A stretch of 64,000 nucleotides of DNA from an uncultured Odoribacter sp. GTDB taxonomy: Bacteria > Bacteroidota > Bacteroidia > Bacteroidales > Marinifilaceae. The DNA lies in contig CALUKF010000006.1 of NCBI GenBank assembly GCA_944321145.1, positions 32,859-96,858 of the forward strand, written 5' to 3'. The notes below the pieces were generated by a model. It saw only the letters and a list, made by a program, of their open reading frames with translations. It did not search any database and was not told the origin of the DNA. Positions 16,187-28,033 of this stretch are shown piece by piece. Within the stretch, counting starts at the first letter, position 1. Every line of letters begins with the position of its first letter. Made by a program: the position numbers and the translations under genes.

Positions 16187-16543
16187 ATGTACACAGCAAT
16201 TTCTGTTTTAGTATTCATTATCTGTCTGTTATTGATACTGATTGTATTAGTCCAGAACTCCAAGGGAGGCGGTCTGGCATCGTCATTTGCGTCTTCAAAC
16301 CAAATTATGGGAGTTAGAAAAACGACTGACTTCTTGGAAAAAGCCACTTGGACGTTGGCAGGGGCAATGATGGTATTATGCGTATTGGCTGTATTTTTCA
16401 TTCCGCGCGGGGAACAAAGCGGCAAATCTGCCATTGAGAGCCAAATCAATTCCCAACCGGTACAGCAAAGCATTCCTTCATTTCCGGGAGTAAGCGGAAA
16501 TGAAACACCAGCTGAGACTACTACGGAAGTTCCGGCTGAATAA
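16187..16543 (+). CDS. secG: Preprotein translocase subunit SecG
   Basis: A 118-residue SecG: first membrane helix (about 2-22), the conserved QNSKGGGLASSFASSNQIMG cytoplasmic loop, a TDFLEKATW segment, a second helix (about 55-77), and a low-complexity Ser/Pro/Glu tail typical of Bacteroidetes. It forms the Sec channel with SecY and SecE. It closes the operon begun by the sigma-54 activator. Confidence 0.95.
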   Translation: MYTAISVLVFIICLLLILIVLVQNSKGGGLASSFASSNQIMGVRKTTDFLEKATWTLAGAMMVLCVLAVFFIPRGEQSGKSAIESQINSQPVQQSIPSFPGVSGNETPAETTTEVPAE

Positions 16544-16564
16544 TCAGACACGAAGTTTACATCT

Positions 16565-16599
16565 AAAAATGTCAGTATGTCAGACATACTGACATTTTT
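16565..16599 (+). terminator. Terminator after secG
   Basis: AAAAATGTCAGTATGT and its complement around CAG, ending in TTTTTG. A perfect stem of about 16 bases. Confidence 0.9.
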
Positions 16600-16791
16600 G
16601 TTATCTGCCTGTCACATTCCTATCACATGCCACCAAAGCATCAGTCAATTTCACAACACACATTTTCAAGTGTTTACAAGATTCCCTATTATCTTCTGTC
16701 TTTTCGTTTCCTCCTTTGGCACGAAATATGATAAGACAAGAAGCGTGAATTGAAGAATTTGAAAATAAATATAAACTAAAAACTTAATATT

Positions 16792-17061
16792 ATGACACTG
16801 AAGACCGTTCTTAACAAAGTGATTGTTGAGCCTGTGGAAGCAGAGACCGTAACCAAGGGAGGCATTATCATCCCTGACACTGCTCAAGAAAAACCTCAAA
16901 AAGGTACAGTTATCGCAGTAGGTAAAGGAAAAGCCGATGAACCGATGGAAGTAAAGGTGGGCGATGTAGTATTATTCGGCAAATATTCCGGCACGGAATT
17001 ACACATCGACGACAAAAAATATTTGGTAATGAACCAAAGCGATATTTTAGTGATTATGTAA
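16792..17061 (+). CDS. groES: Co-chaperonin GroES
   Basis: An 89-residue Gro[22 protein letters not shown], mobile loop [18 protein letters not shown] and the closing strand [13 protein letters not shown]. It caps the GroEL ring. The gene follows an AT-rich leader; no CIRCE element was seen. groEL starts 21 bases later. Confidence 0.98.
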   Translation: MTLKTVLNKVIVEPVEAETVTKGGIIIPDTAQEKPQKGTVIAVGKGKADEPMEVKVGDVVLFGKYSGTELHIDDKKYLVMNQSDILVIM

Positions 17062-17076
17062 AGATTTAAAAGTTAG

Positions 17077-18711
<1,635 letters not shown>

Positions 18712-18735
18712 AAACAGCAATAACATCACATACCC

Positions 18736-18777
18736 AAGGGGGTATCCGATTCATTTCGGGTACCTCCTTTCTTTTTG
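18736..18777 (+). terminator. Terminator after groEL
   Basis: AAGGGGGTATCCGA pairs with TTCGGGTACCTCCTT around TTCAT, with one or two mismatches, followed by TTCTTTTT. Confidence 0.8.
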
Positions 18778-18853
18778 CCCGCTACGGTTTCCGTAATTGC
18801 GTTAATTTATTTAATTTTACGCCCAAAATATAGACCCTTAAAATCGAGTCAAA

Positions 18854-20548
18854 ATGAATTACGGTATTTTCGAATTGCTAAAGCTCATTGGTTCCTTAGG
18901 CGTATTTTTGTATGGTATGAAATTAATGAGCGAAGCACTGCAAAAAGTTGCAGGCGAGCGCATGCGGCGGATTCTCTCTGCCATGACCTCCAATCGCGTA
19001 AAAGGCGTTATCACAGGTATTCTCATCACTGCCATCATCCAAAGCAGCTCTGCGACAACAGTCATGGTAGTCAGTTTTGTCAACGCCGGATTGCTTAACT
19101 TGGTCGAATCCATTGGAGTCATCATGGGAGCAAATGTCGGCACCACCGTGACTGCCTGGCTTATCTCCATCCTCGGCTTCAAAATCAGCATGGCGGAAAT
19201 CTCCTTGCCACTCATCGGGCTTTCCCTCCCCCTCCTTTTCTCCGGCAAACGCTCCCGCAAAAGCTGGGGAGAATTGATTATCGGCTTTGGGTTGCTTTTC
19301 ATCGGCTTGGAATTTCTCAAAAACTCCATGCCCAACTTGAATGAAAACCCCGAAATGTTCACTTTCCTGCAAAGATACACTGACCTCGGTTACGGTTCCT
19401 ACATCCTCTTTATGCTCATAGGTACTGTACTGACCATCCTCATCCAATCCTCTTCCGCCACCATGGCACTGACACTTGTCATGTGTGCAAACGGCTGGAT
19501 TGACTTCGGGATTGCCGCTTCCATGGTGCTTGGAGAAAACATCGGCACCACCGTCACAGCCAACCTTGCCGCCATGGTTGCCAACACCGCCGCCAAGCGG
19601 GCAGCTTTCGCCCATTTCCTTTTCAATGTTTTCGGAGTCGCATGGGTGCTTTCCATTTTCCCTGTTTTCCTCCATTGGATTGAACGGCTAAGCGTCTTCC
19701 TCGGTATCGGCGATCCGGCAACCAGTGTTGAAGCGATGCCTATGGCATTGTCTTTATTCCACACCACTTTTAACATATCCAACGTACTAATATTAATTTG
19801 GTTTACCAAACTCATCGCCCGCATTGTCACCCGCATCATTCCCATGCGCGAAACCAACAATGATGTCTTTACACTTAAGCATATCAAAATCGGGCTCCTC
19901 TCCACTCCCGACTCCTCTCTCTTTCAAGCACAGCAAGAAATCATGCTCTACGGCAAAAATACAGAGAGCATGTTCCACAAAGTGACAGAGTGCCTCGAAC
20001 TCCCCAATAAAGAATTTGAAAAACAATTCCCCTCTCTCGAAAAAATGGAGGATGAAAGTGATAATGTAGAAGTGGAAATCGCCCACTACTTGACCAAAGT
20101 GTCTGAATCGAAAATGTCCACAGAAAACTCCCAACGCATCCGTGCTATGTTCAAAATTGTGTCGGAGATTGAAAGCATTGCCGACTCCTCTCTCAACGTC
20201 GCTAAAGCCATCAACCGCCGCAACGAGCAACATGTCATCTTCCCGCCGGAACTGGCAACCAAACTACAACACATGTTTGCCCTCGTCGAAGATGCCCTAA
20301 ACACCATGTGTACCAATCTCAGCATGGAATACCGCGAAGTCAATGCAAAAAAAGCATACGAACTGGAACAAGCCATCAATGACTATCGCACCATCCTGAA
20401 ACAAGAGCACCTCATCGCCATTGAGGAAAAACGCTACGACTATTCTACTGGCATCCTTTACAACGACATATTCTCCGAATGTGAAAAAATCGGCGACTAT
20501 GCCATCAATGTCACGCAGGCAATTAAAGAAATCGGACACGAAGAATAA
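18854..20548 (+). CDS. Na+/phosphate symporter with PhoU-like C-terminal domain
   Basis: A 564-residue NptA/YjbB-type transporter. The membrane part (about 1-320) holds the duplicated family signature QSSSATTVMVVSFVNAG and QSSSATMALTLVMCANG, the two half-repeats that form the Na/Pi site. Residues from about 345 are soluble and helical, like PhoU, and end in SECEKIGDYAINVTQAI. It imports or exports phosphate with sodium. The gene stands alone between groEL and glyS. Confidence 0.9.
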   Translation: MNYGIFELLKLIGSLGVFLYGMKLMSEALQKVAGERMRRILSAMTSNRVKGVITGILITAIIQSSSATTVMVVSFVNAGLLNLVESIGVIMGANVGTTVTAWLISILGFKISMAEISLPLIGLSLPLLFSGKRSRKSWGELIIGFGLLFIGLEFLKNSMPNLNENPEMFTFLQRYTDLGYGSYILFMLIGTVLTILIQSSSATMALTLVMCANGWIDFGIAASMVLGENIGTTVTANLAAMVANTAAKRAAFAHFLFNVFGVAWVLSIFPVFLHWIERLSVFLGIGDPATSVEAMPMALSLFHTTFNISNVLILIWFTKLIARIVTRIIPMRETNNDVFTLKHIKIGLLSTPDSSLFQAQQEIMLYGKNTESMFHKVTECLELPNKEFEKQFPSLEKMEDESDNVEVEIAHYLTKVSESKMSTENSQRIRAMFKIVSEIESIADSSLNVAKAINRRNEQHVIFPPELATKLQHMFALVEDALNTMCTNLSMEYREVNAKKAYELEQAINDYRTILKQEHLIAIEEKRYDYSTGILYNDIFSECEKIGDYAINVTQAIKEIGHEE

Positions 20549-20598
20549 CAAAAATAATTTATACATTCGCAAATCAAAAAAATAAAGATATTTACATT

Positions 20599-22152
20599 AT
20601 GGCACAAGAAGATGTTTTCAAAAAATTAGTGGCACACTGCAAAGAATATGGCTTCGTATTCCCCTCCTCCGATATTTACGATGGGCTGGGGGCAGTATAT
20701 GACTATGGACAATACGGTGTAGAACTCAAAAACAATATCAAACGCTATTGGTGGGAATCCATGGTGCGTTTGCATGAAAACATTGTCGGCATCGACTCTG
20801 CAATTTTCATGCACCCCACAATCTGGAAAGCCTCCGGACATGTCGACGCTTTCAACGACCCGCTCATCGACAACAAAGATTCTAAAAAAAGATACCGCGC
20901 CGACGTCCTCATTGAAGACCAAATCGCCAAATACGACGAAAAAATAGAGAAAGACATCGCTAAAGCCCGCAAACGCTTTGGTGACTCCTTCGACGAAGCA
21001 CTTTTCCGCCAAACCAACCCTCAAGTCGCCGAACATATCCGGAAACGCGATGCCCTCCACGAAAGGATGACACAAGCCCTCAATGCCAACGACCTCGGCG
21101 AATTACGACAAATCATCCTTGATGAAAATATTGTATGCCCCATCTCCGGCACCTGCAATTGGACTGAAGTGCGCCAATTCAATCTCATGTTCGCCACCGA
21201 AATGGGCTCCACCGCCGACGGGGCAAGTAAAATCTACCTCCGTCCCGAAACGGCGCAAGGCATATTCGTCAACTTCCTCAACGTCCAGAAGACGGGACGC
21301 ATGAAAATCCCCTTCGGCATTGCTCAAATTGGCAAAGCCTTCCGCAACGAAATCGTGGCACGGCAATTTATCTTCCGCATGCGCGAATTTGAACAAATGG
21401 AAATGCAATTCTTCGTCCGCCCCGGCAGCGAACTCGAATGGTTCAAAAAATGGAAGGAAACCCGCATGAAATGGCACCAATTACTTGGTTTCGGGTCTGA
21501 AAACTACCGTTTCCACGATCACGAAAAACTTGCCCACTACGCCAATGCCGCCACAGACATCGAATACCGTTTCCCCTTTGGATTCAAAGAAGTGGAAGGC
21601 ATCCATTCCCGCACGGACTTCGACCTTTCGCAGCACCAAAAGTTCTCTGGTAAGAAAATACAATATTTCGACACCGAGCTCAACGAGTCCTATGTGCCTT
21701 ATGTCATTGAGACTTCCATCGGCGTAGACCGTATGTTCCTGCAAATCATGTCCGCCGCCTACTGCGAAGAAGACCTATCAAAAGACGGCAAACAAGACTC
21801 TCGCGTCGTACTCCGTTTGCCGGCAGCCCTTGCCCCGGTCAAAATGGCAATCATGCCCCTCGTAAAAAAAGACGGGCTTCCCGAAAAAGCCCGAGAAATA
21901 CTCGACATGGTGAAATTCGACTTCAACTGCCAGTATGACGAGAAAGACTCCATCGGTAAACGCTACCGCCGCCAAGATGCCATCGGTACCCCTTACTGCA
22001 TCACCATTGACCACCAGACCCTGGAGGACAATGCCGTCACCATCCGCGACCGCAATACTATGCAACAGGAGCGCGTTCCCATCGACCGCCTCCTCGGAAT
22101 CCTCAAGGAGAAATGCGACCTGCAAACCCTCCTGCGGAAGCTCCCGGAATAG
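20599..22152 (+). CDS. glyS: Glycyl-tRNA synthetase (alpha2 type)
   Basis: A 517-residue class II synthetase of the single-chain type. It has YDYGQYGVELKNNIKRYWW near the N-terminus, the motif 2 region ETAQGIFVNFLNVQK and AFRNEIVARQFIFRMREFEQ, motif 3 ETSIGVDRMFLQIM, and a C-terminal anticodon-binding domain. A known insertion with GTCNWTEVRQFNLMF is present. Confidence 0.97.
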   Translation: MAQEDVFKKLVAHCKEYGFVFPSSDIYDGLGAVYDYGQYGVELKNNIKRYWWESMVRLHENIVGIDSAIFMHPTIWKASGHVDAFNDPLIDNKDSKKRYRADVLIEDQIAKYDEKIEKDIAKARKRFGDSFDEALFRQTNPQVAEHIRKRDALHERMTQALNANDLGELRQIILDENIVCPISGTCNWTEVRQFNLMFATEMGSTADGASKIYLRPETAQGIFVNFLNVQKTGRMKIPFGIAQIGKAFRNEIVARQFIFRMREFEQMEMQFFVRPGSELEWFKKWKETRMKWHQLLGFGSENYRFHDHEKLAHYANAATDIEYRFPFGFKEVEGIHSRTDFDLSQHQKFSGKKIQYFDTELNESYVPYVIETSIGVDRMFLQIMSAAYCEEDLSKDGKQDSRVVLRLPAALAPVKMAIMPLVKKDGLPEKAREILDMVKFDFNCQYDEKDSIGKRYRRQDAIGTPYCITIDHQTLEDNAVTIRDRNTMQQERVPIDRLLGILKEKCDLQTLLRKLPE

Positions 22153-22160
22153 CCCCCTCG

Positions 22161-22340
22161 CCGCCAAGGCATCTCCATGGCACCTCCATAGGCTTTCCAT
22201 GGCATCTGCACCCTTCCTCCGGATATCTTCGGGGTTTTCTCTAGGTTTTCTCTACTCTGGAGTAGAGAAAATGTAGAGAAAACCTAGGCAAAATACGGGC
22301 AAAGGGTGCAGATGCCATGGAGATACCATGAAGATGATAT
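22161..22340. repeat. Large nested palindrome downstream of glyS
   Basis: Outer arms contain CCATGGCATCTGCACCCTT (22198-22216) and its complement AAGGGTGCAGATGCCATGG (22302-22320). The inner arms are made of a repeated unit GGTTTTCTCT and its complement AGAGAAAAC, closing in CTACTCTGGAGTAG. Short direct repeats (ccatggca, ctccat) recur inside the outer arms. The whole 180-base stretch could fold into one long branched hairpin. The 402-base gap to the next gene (22153-22554) shows no coding potential. Confidence 0.8.
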
Positions 22341-22427
22341 GAAGGCAACATCAAGTCAACTTTTCTCAAGGAAAGACAAAGGCACGCCAAAAAAAGGGCT
22401 GTGCCCCAATGCTCTTTTATCCCCCTC

Positions 22428-22462
22428 CCCCTTTCGGGGTGCTCCCCCTCAATGAGGGGGAG
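22428..22462. repeat. Two small GC-rich hairpins
   Basis: CCCCTTTCGGGG (22428-22439) and CTCCCCCTCAATGAGGGGGAG (22442-22462, a perfect 9-base stem). They lie between the convergent ends of glyS and the threonine dehydrogenase gene and could end transcription from either side, though long T-runs are absent. Confidence 0.5.
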
Positions 22463-22554
22463 AGTTTGAAAGGCAGCGCACACAAAAAAACCGCGCACGG
22501 AGCAATGGCTTACCCCGCGCGCAGTCCTCTGTATATACTGGTAAAACTAAATCC

Positions 22555-23523
22555 TTATTTAATCAGTCCTTTGTCGAATTTCTCTTTCACCTTGACAAGC
22601 ATGTCATCGGTCATGGCTTTGAGGTCGTATTTCGGAGCCCAGCCCCATTCCTCGCGGGCACAAGTGTCGTCCATGCTGTTCGGCCAACTGTCAGCGATAG
22701 CTTGCTTAACAGGGTCGATTTCGTAAGTCATCTTGAAATCAGGCAGGTGCTTACGGATTTCAGCAGCTATTTGCTCCGGTTCGAAACTCATAGAAGCAAT
22801 GTTGAAACTATTGCGGTGCTTCAGTTTTTTCGGATCGGCTTCCATCAATTCCACTACAGCGTTCAAGGCATCAGGCATGTACATCATGTCCATATAAGTA
22901 CCTTCCTTCACGTTGCAAACAAAAGAGCCTTTACGAATGGCATCGTAATAAATATCTACAGCATAGTCCGTCGTGCCACCGCCAGGCAAGGTAACATAAG
23001 AAATCAAGCCAGGGAAACGCACACTGCGGGTATCCACTCCGAAACGGTTAAAGTAATAATCGCTCAGCAATTCGCCGGTTACTTTGCAAACACCGTAGAT
23101 TGTCGTATTCGAGCGTTGCAACGTATCCTGCGGAGTCTTGTCTTTCGGGGTATCTTTGCCGAAAGCACCGATGGAACTCGGCGTGAAAACAGCACAATTG
23201 TTGTCCTTTGCAATATAGAGCGAATTGGTCAATGCGCCAATGTTAATATCCCATGCCAATTTCGGATTTTTCTCGCCTGTTGCAGACAACAGGGCTACCA
23301 AGTTGAAAATTGTGTCAATGCCATATTTCTTCACAATAGCAGCGTATGCTTCTCCGTCCAAGGCGTTCAACGGCTCGAAAGGACCGGCTTCAGCCAAAGC
23401 ACGACACTTTTCAGCGTTGATATCAGAAGCAACCACATTATTGTTGCCATAAATAGACCTCAAGTGAGGAACCAATTCCGAGCCGATTTGCCCACCGGCT
23501 CCAATGATTAATATCTTTTTCAT
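22555..23523 (-). CDS. NAD-dependent L-threonine 3-dehydrogenase (epimerase-type SDR)
   Basis: A 322-residue extended short-chain dehydrogenase. NAD-binding GAGGQIGSEL lies at about 8-17, a Ser in TPSSIGAFG and YGVCK give the catalytic Tyr/Lys. C-terminal residues (MMYMPDALNAVVELMEADP) are typical of the SDR-type threonine dehydrogenase of bacteria and animals, which oxidises threonine to 2-amino-3-ketobutyrate. UDP-sugar epimerase is the alternative, but the match to threonine dehydrogenase is better. I use the ATG at 23523, 23 bases after the predicted transcription start; a longer reading to 23565 crosses the promoter. Confidence 0.85.
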   Translation of the reverse strand: MKKILIIGAGGQIGSELVPHLRSIYGNNNVVASDINAEKCRALAEAGPFEPLNALDGEAYAAIVKKYGIDTIFNLVALLSATGEKNPKLAWDINIGALTNSLYIAKDNNCAVFTPSSIGAFGKDTPKDKTPQDTLQRSNTTIYGVCKVTGELLSDYYFNRFGVDTRSVRFPGLISYVTLPGGGTTDYAVDIYYDAIRKGSFVCNVKEGTYMDMMYMPDALNAVVELMEADPKKLKHRNSFNIASMSFEPEQIAAEIRKHLPDFKMTYEIDPVKQAIADSWPNSMDDTCAREEWGWAPKYDLKAMTDDMLVKVKEKFDKGLIK

Positions 23524-23552
23524 CACAGTTTTATTTAAATTCAAAAACACTG

Positions 23553-23560
23553 CAAAGGTA
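23553..23560 (-). promoter_or_regulatory. Putative -7 box for threonine dehydrogenase
   Basis: TACCTTTG on the minus strand fits TAnnTTTG, 30 bases before the start codon. The -33 box is not clear. Confidence 0.45.
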
Positions 23561-23609
23561 ACCATTAAAAAGCTAACAATGAACGCAGAGAGGGGATTAT
23601 TTTCGCCCC

Positions 23610-24095
23610 TTAACCAAAATTTATGAGTCCCTCGTTCTCCAGGGACTCATAATATTTGTCTATGAGCAGGTTGGGCTGTTTGTAGGCATTCACTGCCAGA
23701 CGGTCACAGCGTTCGTTTTCCGGGTTATCCGCATGTCCTTTTATCCAGACAAAGCGCACGTTATGCTTGCGGTAAACTTGGAGAAAACGGCTCCACAAGT
23801 CCGGGTTTTTCTTGCCTTTGAAACCTTTTTTCTCCCAACCAAACACCCAGCCTTTCTCCACGGCATCGACCACATAACGCGAGTCAGAATAGACAGTCAC
23901 GTCCATACCGGGGTAACGCAGAGCTTCCAGCCCGAGAATGACCGCGAGCAGTTCCATGCGGTTATTTGTCGTGCGCCGGAACCCGAATGCCAGTTCTTTA
24001 CGAAGCGTCCCCGCCTTGAGCACCACGCCCAAGCCTCCCGGTCCCGGGTTCCCGCTTGCCGCACCGTCAGTATAGATGATTACCTGATATGCCAT
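23610..24095 (-). CDS. rnhA: Ribonuclease HI
   Basis: A 161-residue RNase HI. The catalytic acidic residues are visible as [14 protein letters not shown] (D), [10 protein letters not shown] (E), [11 protein letters not shown] (D) and [11 protein letters not shown] (D), with the handle region [20 protein letters not shown]. It removes RNA from RNA/DNA hybrids. I start at MAYQVI (24095), ten bases after the stop of the GH2 gene; the 34-residue upstream extension overlaps that gene and looks spurious. Confidence 0.95.
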   Translation of the reverse strand: MAYQVIIYTDGAASGNPGPGGLGVVLKAGTLRKELAFGFRRTTNNRMELLAVILGLEALRYPGMDVTVYSDSRYVVDAVEKGWVFGWEKKGFKGKKNPDLWSRFLQVYRKHNVRFVWIKGHADNPENERCDRLAVNAYKQPNLLIDKYYESLENEGLINFG

Positions 24096-24105
24096 ACTCT
24101 CTCGT

Positions 24106-26604
24106 TTATTCTGCATCCAATTCCAATACAGCCCCCCTGATGCCTTTGGCTGAAGCCTCGAAACGAATCTTACCGCCTTCCTCCGACGACTGCACAATGG
24201 CAGTCAGCATACCGCTAAAAAGAGGCATCTCCGGCTTATGGAACAAATAAGTGCAAGTCGGGTCGCCATTAGCTGCAGCACGGTATGTGCCGGCACCTTT
24301 TACCTTAAAGCGAATGAGATTCGCAGCCTCCGGGCAAAGATTCCCCGCCTCGTCCACCACCTTCACGGTGATAAAAGCCAAATCACGCCCATCTGCCTTC
24401 AGCGTAGTACGGTCGGCACACAGCTCAATGCGGTAAGGCTTGCCTGCCGTATGGATTTCACGCTCGGCAACAGGCTTGCCTTCTGCATCGTAAGCCACTA
24501 CCTTCAGCGTGCCCGGCTCATATTTCGTATCCATCCACATCAGCCGGTAGCGTTTCTGTCGCTCAAAAGCGTTCAAGGCATCCTTATCACCGCTATCCTG
24601 AACCTTCACGGAGAGGTCTTTCGTGCGCTTGCCTTGGCTCTTGCCGTTAATGAATAATTCGGCAGAAGGATAATTCGTGTAGACAAATACCGGTGTCACT
24701 TCCCCCTCGCGCCCTTCCCAATTCCAATGAGGCAGGATATGGAGGGTTTCTTCTTCCGGATTCCAGAAACTACGGTAAAGGTAGTACAAATCTTTGGGGA
24801 TACCTGCCAAATCGACAATCCCGAAAAGGGAACTATGGCTTGGCCAATCCGAATAATAAGGTGTCGGTTCGCCCAAGTAGTCAAAACCTGTCCATACAAA
24901 TTCTCCCATGCACCAAGAATAATCCTCGTACTGGATAAAATGGTCTTCCGGGAGACATCCCCACCCCACATGGTCTACACCATACGAAGAAGCCTGGTGG
25001 TCATCATATTTGTGCATCACGCGCCGCTCCAGCGGGAACTTATAAATACCCCGCGAACTGAGGGCAGAAATCGTCTCAGCCCCCAACACCAACTGCTGCG
25101 GCAGAAGCTCATAAGCTTTGGGGTAAAGCCCCGGATGGTAATTCAGCCCCACAATATCCATCACGGATGCAAAACCGTTACTCACAACGCCCTCTACGTT
25201 ATTCATGCCTTGGGTCACCGGACGGGTAGGGTCTTCGCGATGGCAAATGTCCCGGAGGAAACGGGCAATCTGGTTACCACCCCTCACGCCTTGCTCCGGA
25301 ATCTCATTGCCAATGCTCCACATCACCACGCAAGGATTGTTACGGTAATGACGCACGAGATTCACCAAATCCTTCTCCGCCCATTCATCAAAGAGCAAAT
25401 TGTAACCGTTCTGACACTTAGGCTGCGCCCATTCGTCGAAAGACTCTGCCATCATCATGATGCCCATCTCGTCGCAAGCATCGACCAACTCCGGCGCCGG
25501 CATATTATGGGACGTGCGGATGGCATTGCACCCCATATCCTTCAAGATGCGCAGCTGCCGCTCAATGGCAGCCTTATTTACCGCCCCGCCCAGAGGTCCC
25601 AAATCGTGATGCAGGCACACGCCCCGGAAAATCGTCTTCTCCCCGTTCAGGAAAAAACCCTTGCCGGGAATAACCTCAATGGAACGGATGCCGAAACGGG
25701 TCTTATACTCATCCTTCAATGTCTCACCCTCATACAGGCGAGACACCGCCGTATACAACGCCGGCGTCTCCGGACTCCACAGCATCGGCTCCTTCACCAC
25801 CAACTCTTGCTCAAATACGTCGTAATCACAAGTCCGCAACACCGTCTCTGTTCTCGCCACCGTATTGCCCCTGCCGTCTACCAAGATGGTCGAAAGCCGA
25901 TAATCATCTGCCAGGCTACCCATCGGACGAACAACAGAAGTTTTCACATTCACCTTCGCGTACTCCTCGTTCACCATCGGCGTTGTCACCTGCGTTCCCC
26001 ACACAGGCACATGCACATCCTCCGTCACGATTACATGCACATTCCTGTAAATGCCAGCCCCTGGATACCAACGTGACGATTCCGGCAAATTCTCCAACCG
26101 CACCGCCAACGTATTCTCATCCTTCCCATTCACCAAATCCGTCACATCAAAAAAGAATGAATTATAGCCGTATGGCCAATACCCCGCTTCCTTGCCATTG
26201 ACATACACCCGGGCATGGCTCATCGCCCCGTCGAAAAGCAGCGTCACGCGCTTGCCCTCCTCGTAGGACGGTACGCTGAATTGCGTCCTGTACCAGCCCA
26301 CTCCCACAAAAGGCAGCCCCCCCGTACGTCCGGCATGCTCCGTAGCCTCCGTCTGCCCGTCCTGCACAATTGCCACATTCTGCACGTCGTTCTTCGGGCT
26401 GAAAGGACCATAAATCGCCCAGTCGTGCGGCACCGTCACCTGCTGCCACCGGCTATCATCAAACGTCACATTCACAAACTCCGGCTTATCCTCGCGCGAA
26501 AACCGCCAATTCTTCTCCAACAGGAACTCCTCCCTCACCTGCGCCTGCGCCGCCGCAAACCCCGCCAGGAGGATTCCCAACAAAAACAAATACTTCTTTC
26601 CCAT
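24106..26604 (-). CDS. Secreted glycoside hydrolase family 2, beta-galactosidase-like
   Basis: An 832-residue GH2 enzyme with signal peptide ([21 protein letters not shown]). Domains in order: jelly-roll sugar-binding (about 22-190), Ig-like (about 190-300), TIM barrel (about 300-580), then DUF4982-like and a final Ig-like domain. The acid/base Glu is in [11 protein letters not shown] (about 434); the likely nucleophile is the Glu of [13 protein letters not shown] (about 510). Substrate could be a beta-galactoside or beta-glucuronide in host or plant glycans. No SusC/SusD pair adjoins, so it is not in a polysaccharide locus. rnhA follows after ten bases. Confidence 0.88.
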   Translation of the reverse strand: MGKKYLFLLGILLAGFAAAQAQVREEFLLEKNWRFSREDKPEFVNVTFDDSRWQQVTVPHDWAIYGPFSPKNDVQNVAIVQDGQTEATEHAGRTGGLPFVGVGWYRTQFSVPSYEEGKRVTLLFDGAMSHARVYVNGKEAGYWPYGYNSFFFDVTDLVNGKDENTLAVRLENLPESSRWYPGAGIYRNVHVIVTEDVHVPVWGTQVTTPMVNEEYAKVNVKTSVVRPMGSLADDYRLSTILVDGRGNTVARTETVLRTCDYDVFEQELVVKEPMLWSPETPALYTAVSRLYEGETLKDEYKTRFGIRSIEVIPGKGFFLNGEKTIFRGVCLHHDLGPLGGAVNKAAIERQLRILKDMGCNAIRTSHNMPAPELVDACDEMGIMMMAESFDEWAQPKCQNGYNLLFDEWAEKDLVNLVRHYRNNPCVVMWSIGNEIPEQGVRGGNQIARFLRDICHREDPTRPVTQGMNNVEGVVSNGFASVMDIVGLNYHPGLYPKAYELLPQQLVLGAETISALSSRGIYKFPLERRVMHKYDDHQASSYGVDHVGWGCLPEDHFIQYEDYSWCMGEFVWTGFDYLGEPTPYYSDWPSHSSLFGIVDLAGIPKDLYYLYRSFWNPEEETLHILPHWNWEGREGEVTPVFVYTNYPSAELFINGKSQGKRTKDLSVKVQDSGDKDALNAFERQKRYRLMWMDTKYEPGTLKVVAYDAEGKPVAEREIHTAGKPYRIELCADRTTLKADGRDLAFITVKVVDEAGNLCPEAANLIRFKVKGAGTYRAAANGDPTCTYLFHKPEMPLFSGMLTAIVQSSEEGGKIRFEASAKGIRGAVLELDAE

Positions 26605-26637
26605 ACATTTATTGTTATGTGTTAATACTTCAAAGGA

Positions 26638-26668
26638 CAAATGTATGAAAAATCAAACACAATGCAAA
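26638..26668 (-). promoter_or_regulatory. Promoter of the GH2-rnhA unit
   Basis: On the minus strand TTTG (26668-26665), 19 bases, TACATTTG (26645-26638). This is a full match to the Bacteroidetes promoter, giving a leader of about 27 bases. Confidence 0.75.
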
Positions 26669-26712
26669 CACCGCTCACAGATTTTCACATCACATAACCC
26701 CATTCCCCCGCC

Positions 26713-27837
26713 TCATGCGCCAACCGCTTGTGCCAACACTCCGTCCAATCTGTCCGCCAAGGCAATAATATCCTCCTTCCGCGCCAAAGCATCCACCCAT
26801 TCCTCCGGAATCGCCTGCCAGCCATAAACAATGCCCGCTGCCGCCCCGGCGACAGCCCCTGTCGTGTCCGCATCATAGCCCAAATTCACGGCATGCAGGA
26901 CTGTATCCCTGAAATTGTCGTGATTGAACAAACACCACAAACTCGCCTCCAAGGTCTCCATCACATAGCCGCCCGACCACACATCGTCCTCCGGCAGCCC
27001 CCGGAACTGCTCATACGTGCAGCCCGTCAGCCGCGCGAAAGGAGCGGCTTCGTCCTTGAACTTCTCCGTCGCCAGCAACCGCTTCGTCCCCTCCTGCGCA
27101 TGAGCAAAAGCCTCTGCCATTCCTTTCCCTTCCAAGCAAGCAAGCTCAAAGTCACAAAGGAAAATGCAAGCCAGCACACTCCGCGGATGCCGATGCGTCA
27201 ACGACGACACCTCCGAAATCCGCTTCACCTGCTCCTCCCGCCCCAAGCCCAGAATCGCAGGCACCAAAGGCGAAATGCGCATCAACGAGCCGTTCCCATT
27301 ATCCCGTTCTCTATCCATCCCGGCAAGCTCAGGAGACATACCATCAGCCAAGTTCTCAATGGCTCTATTAGTCGTCATACCTATATCAAATGCCGCCCCC
27401 TTGGGTGTCCACAAACCTTCTTTCATCCAATAAACAAACTTATTGCCAATATCCCACAAATCATACCCCTCACACAGCGAATCCGCCAGACACAGCGACA
27501 GCGAAGTATCATCCGACCAACGGGAATGCCACGGGTGCATCCCCGTCACCGGGCTTTTCTGCACCTCCTTCCGGGGAATGAACTGCACCGGAAAACCCAG
27601 CGCATCGCCCACAGCCGTCCCCAAAAGAATAGCCTTGACAACATGCCTCTCCTCCAAACCTTCCCTATTACCCCGCAAAACCCTTCCGCCAGCCTTCTTC
27701 CCGCCTTGCGGCATCCCGCCGCCTGCCCCGTTCTCCGGGACAGGTTCCCGCTTGCTTTCTACCTGACCTTCCCTGCCAAACAAACGCCGGAAAGCCAAAG
27801 CCCATTTTCCTGTCCAATTCTGTTCCCTATCCATCAT
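26713..27837 (-). CDS. ADP-ribosylglycohydrolase family protein
   Basis: A 374-residue DraG/ARH-type hydrolase. The catalytic domain starts near residue 65 with VKAILLGTAVGDALGFPVQF. It carries the metal-binding motifs SRWSDDTSLSLCLADSL, NGNGSLMRISPL and GYDADTTGAVAGAAAG. Such enzymes remove ADP-ribose from arginine, or hydrolyse related ADP-ribose compounds. The first 64 residues are a Gly-, Lys- and Arg-rich extension with no recognised domain; Met codons at its start make the true N-terminus uncertain. The gene stands alone. Confidence 0.88.
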   Translation of the reverse strand: MMDREQNWTGKWALAFRRLFGREGQVESKREPVPENGAGGGMPQGGKKAGGRVLRGNREGLEERHVVKAILLGTAVGDALGFPVQFIPRKEVQKSPVTGMHPWHSRWSDDTSLSLCLADSLCEGYDLWDIGNKFVYWMKEGLWTPKGAAFDIGMTTNRAIENLADGMSPELAGMDRERDNGNGSLMRISPLVPAILGLGREEQVKRISEVSSLTHRHPRSVLACIFLCDFELACLEGKGMAEAFAHAQEGTKRLLATEKFKDEAAPFARLTGCTYEQFRGLPEDDVWSGGYVMETLEASLWCLFNHDNFRDTVLHAVNLGYDADTTGAVAGAAAGIVYGWQAIPEEWVDALARKEDIIALADRLDGVLAQAVGA

Positions 27838-27934
27838 GCAATCCTTTTAAATGAAATACCGCATCAAAAATAAACATTTCTCTCCAAACATAAGCATGCC
27901 CCGCCGTCTTATTTTTATTGTCTCCTCCCCCATC

Positions 27935-27976
27935 CCCCTCCGACTCCCTTGGGGCTTCGTTGAGGAGTCGGAGGGG
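27935..27976. repeat. GC-rich 13-base stem palindrome
   Basis: CCCCTCCGACTCC (27935-27947) and GGAGTCGGAGGGG (27964-27976) pair perfectly around 16 bases. It lies between the divergent ADP-ribosylglycohydrolase and helicase genes, so it is not a terminator for either. It resembles a REP-like dispersed palindrome. Confidence 0.7.
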
Positions 27977-28033
27977 AAGCCAGGGAAGAACCAAGGGGCA
28001 GCAAGATGCGGGTGGATTGTCCGCATTTTTTAT

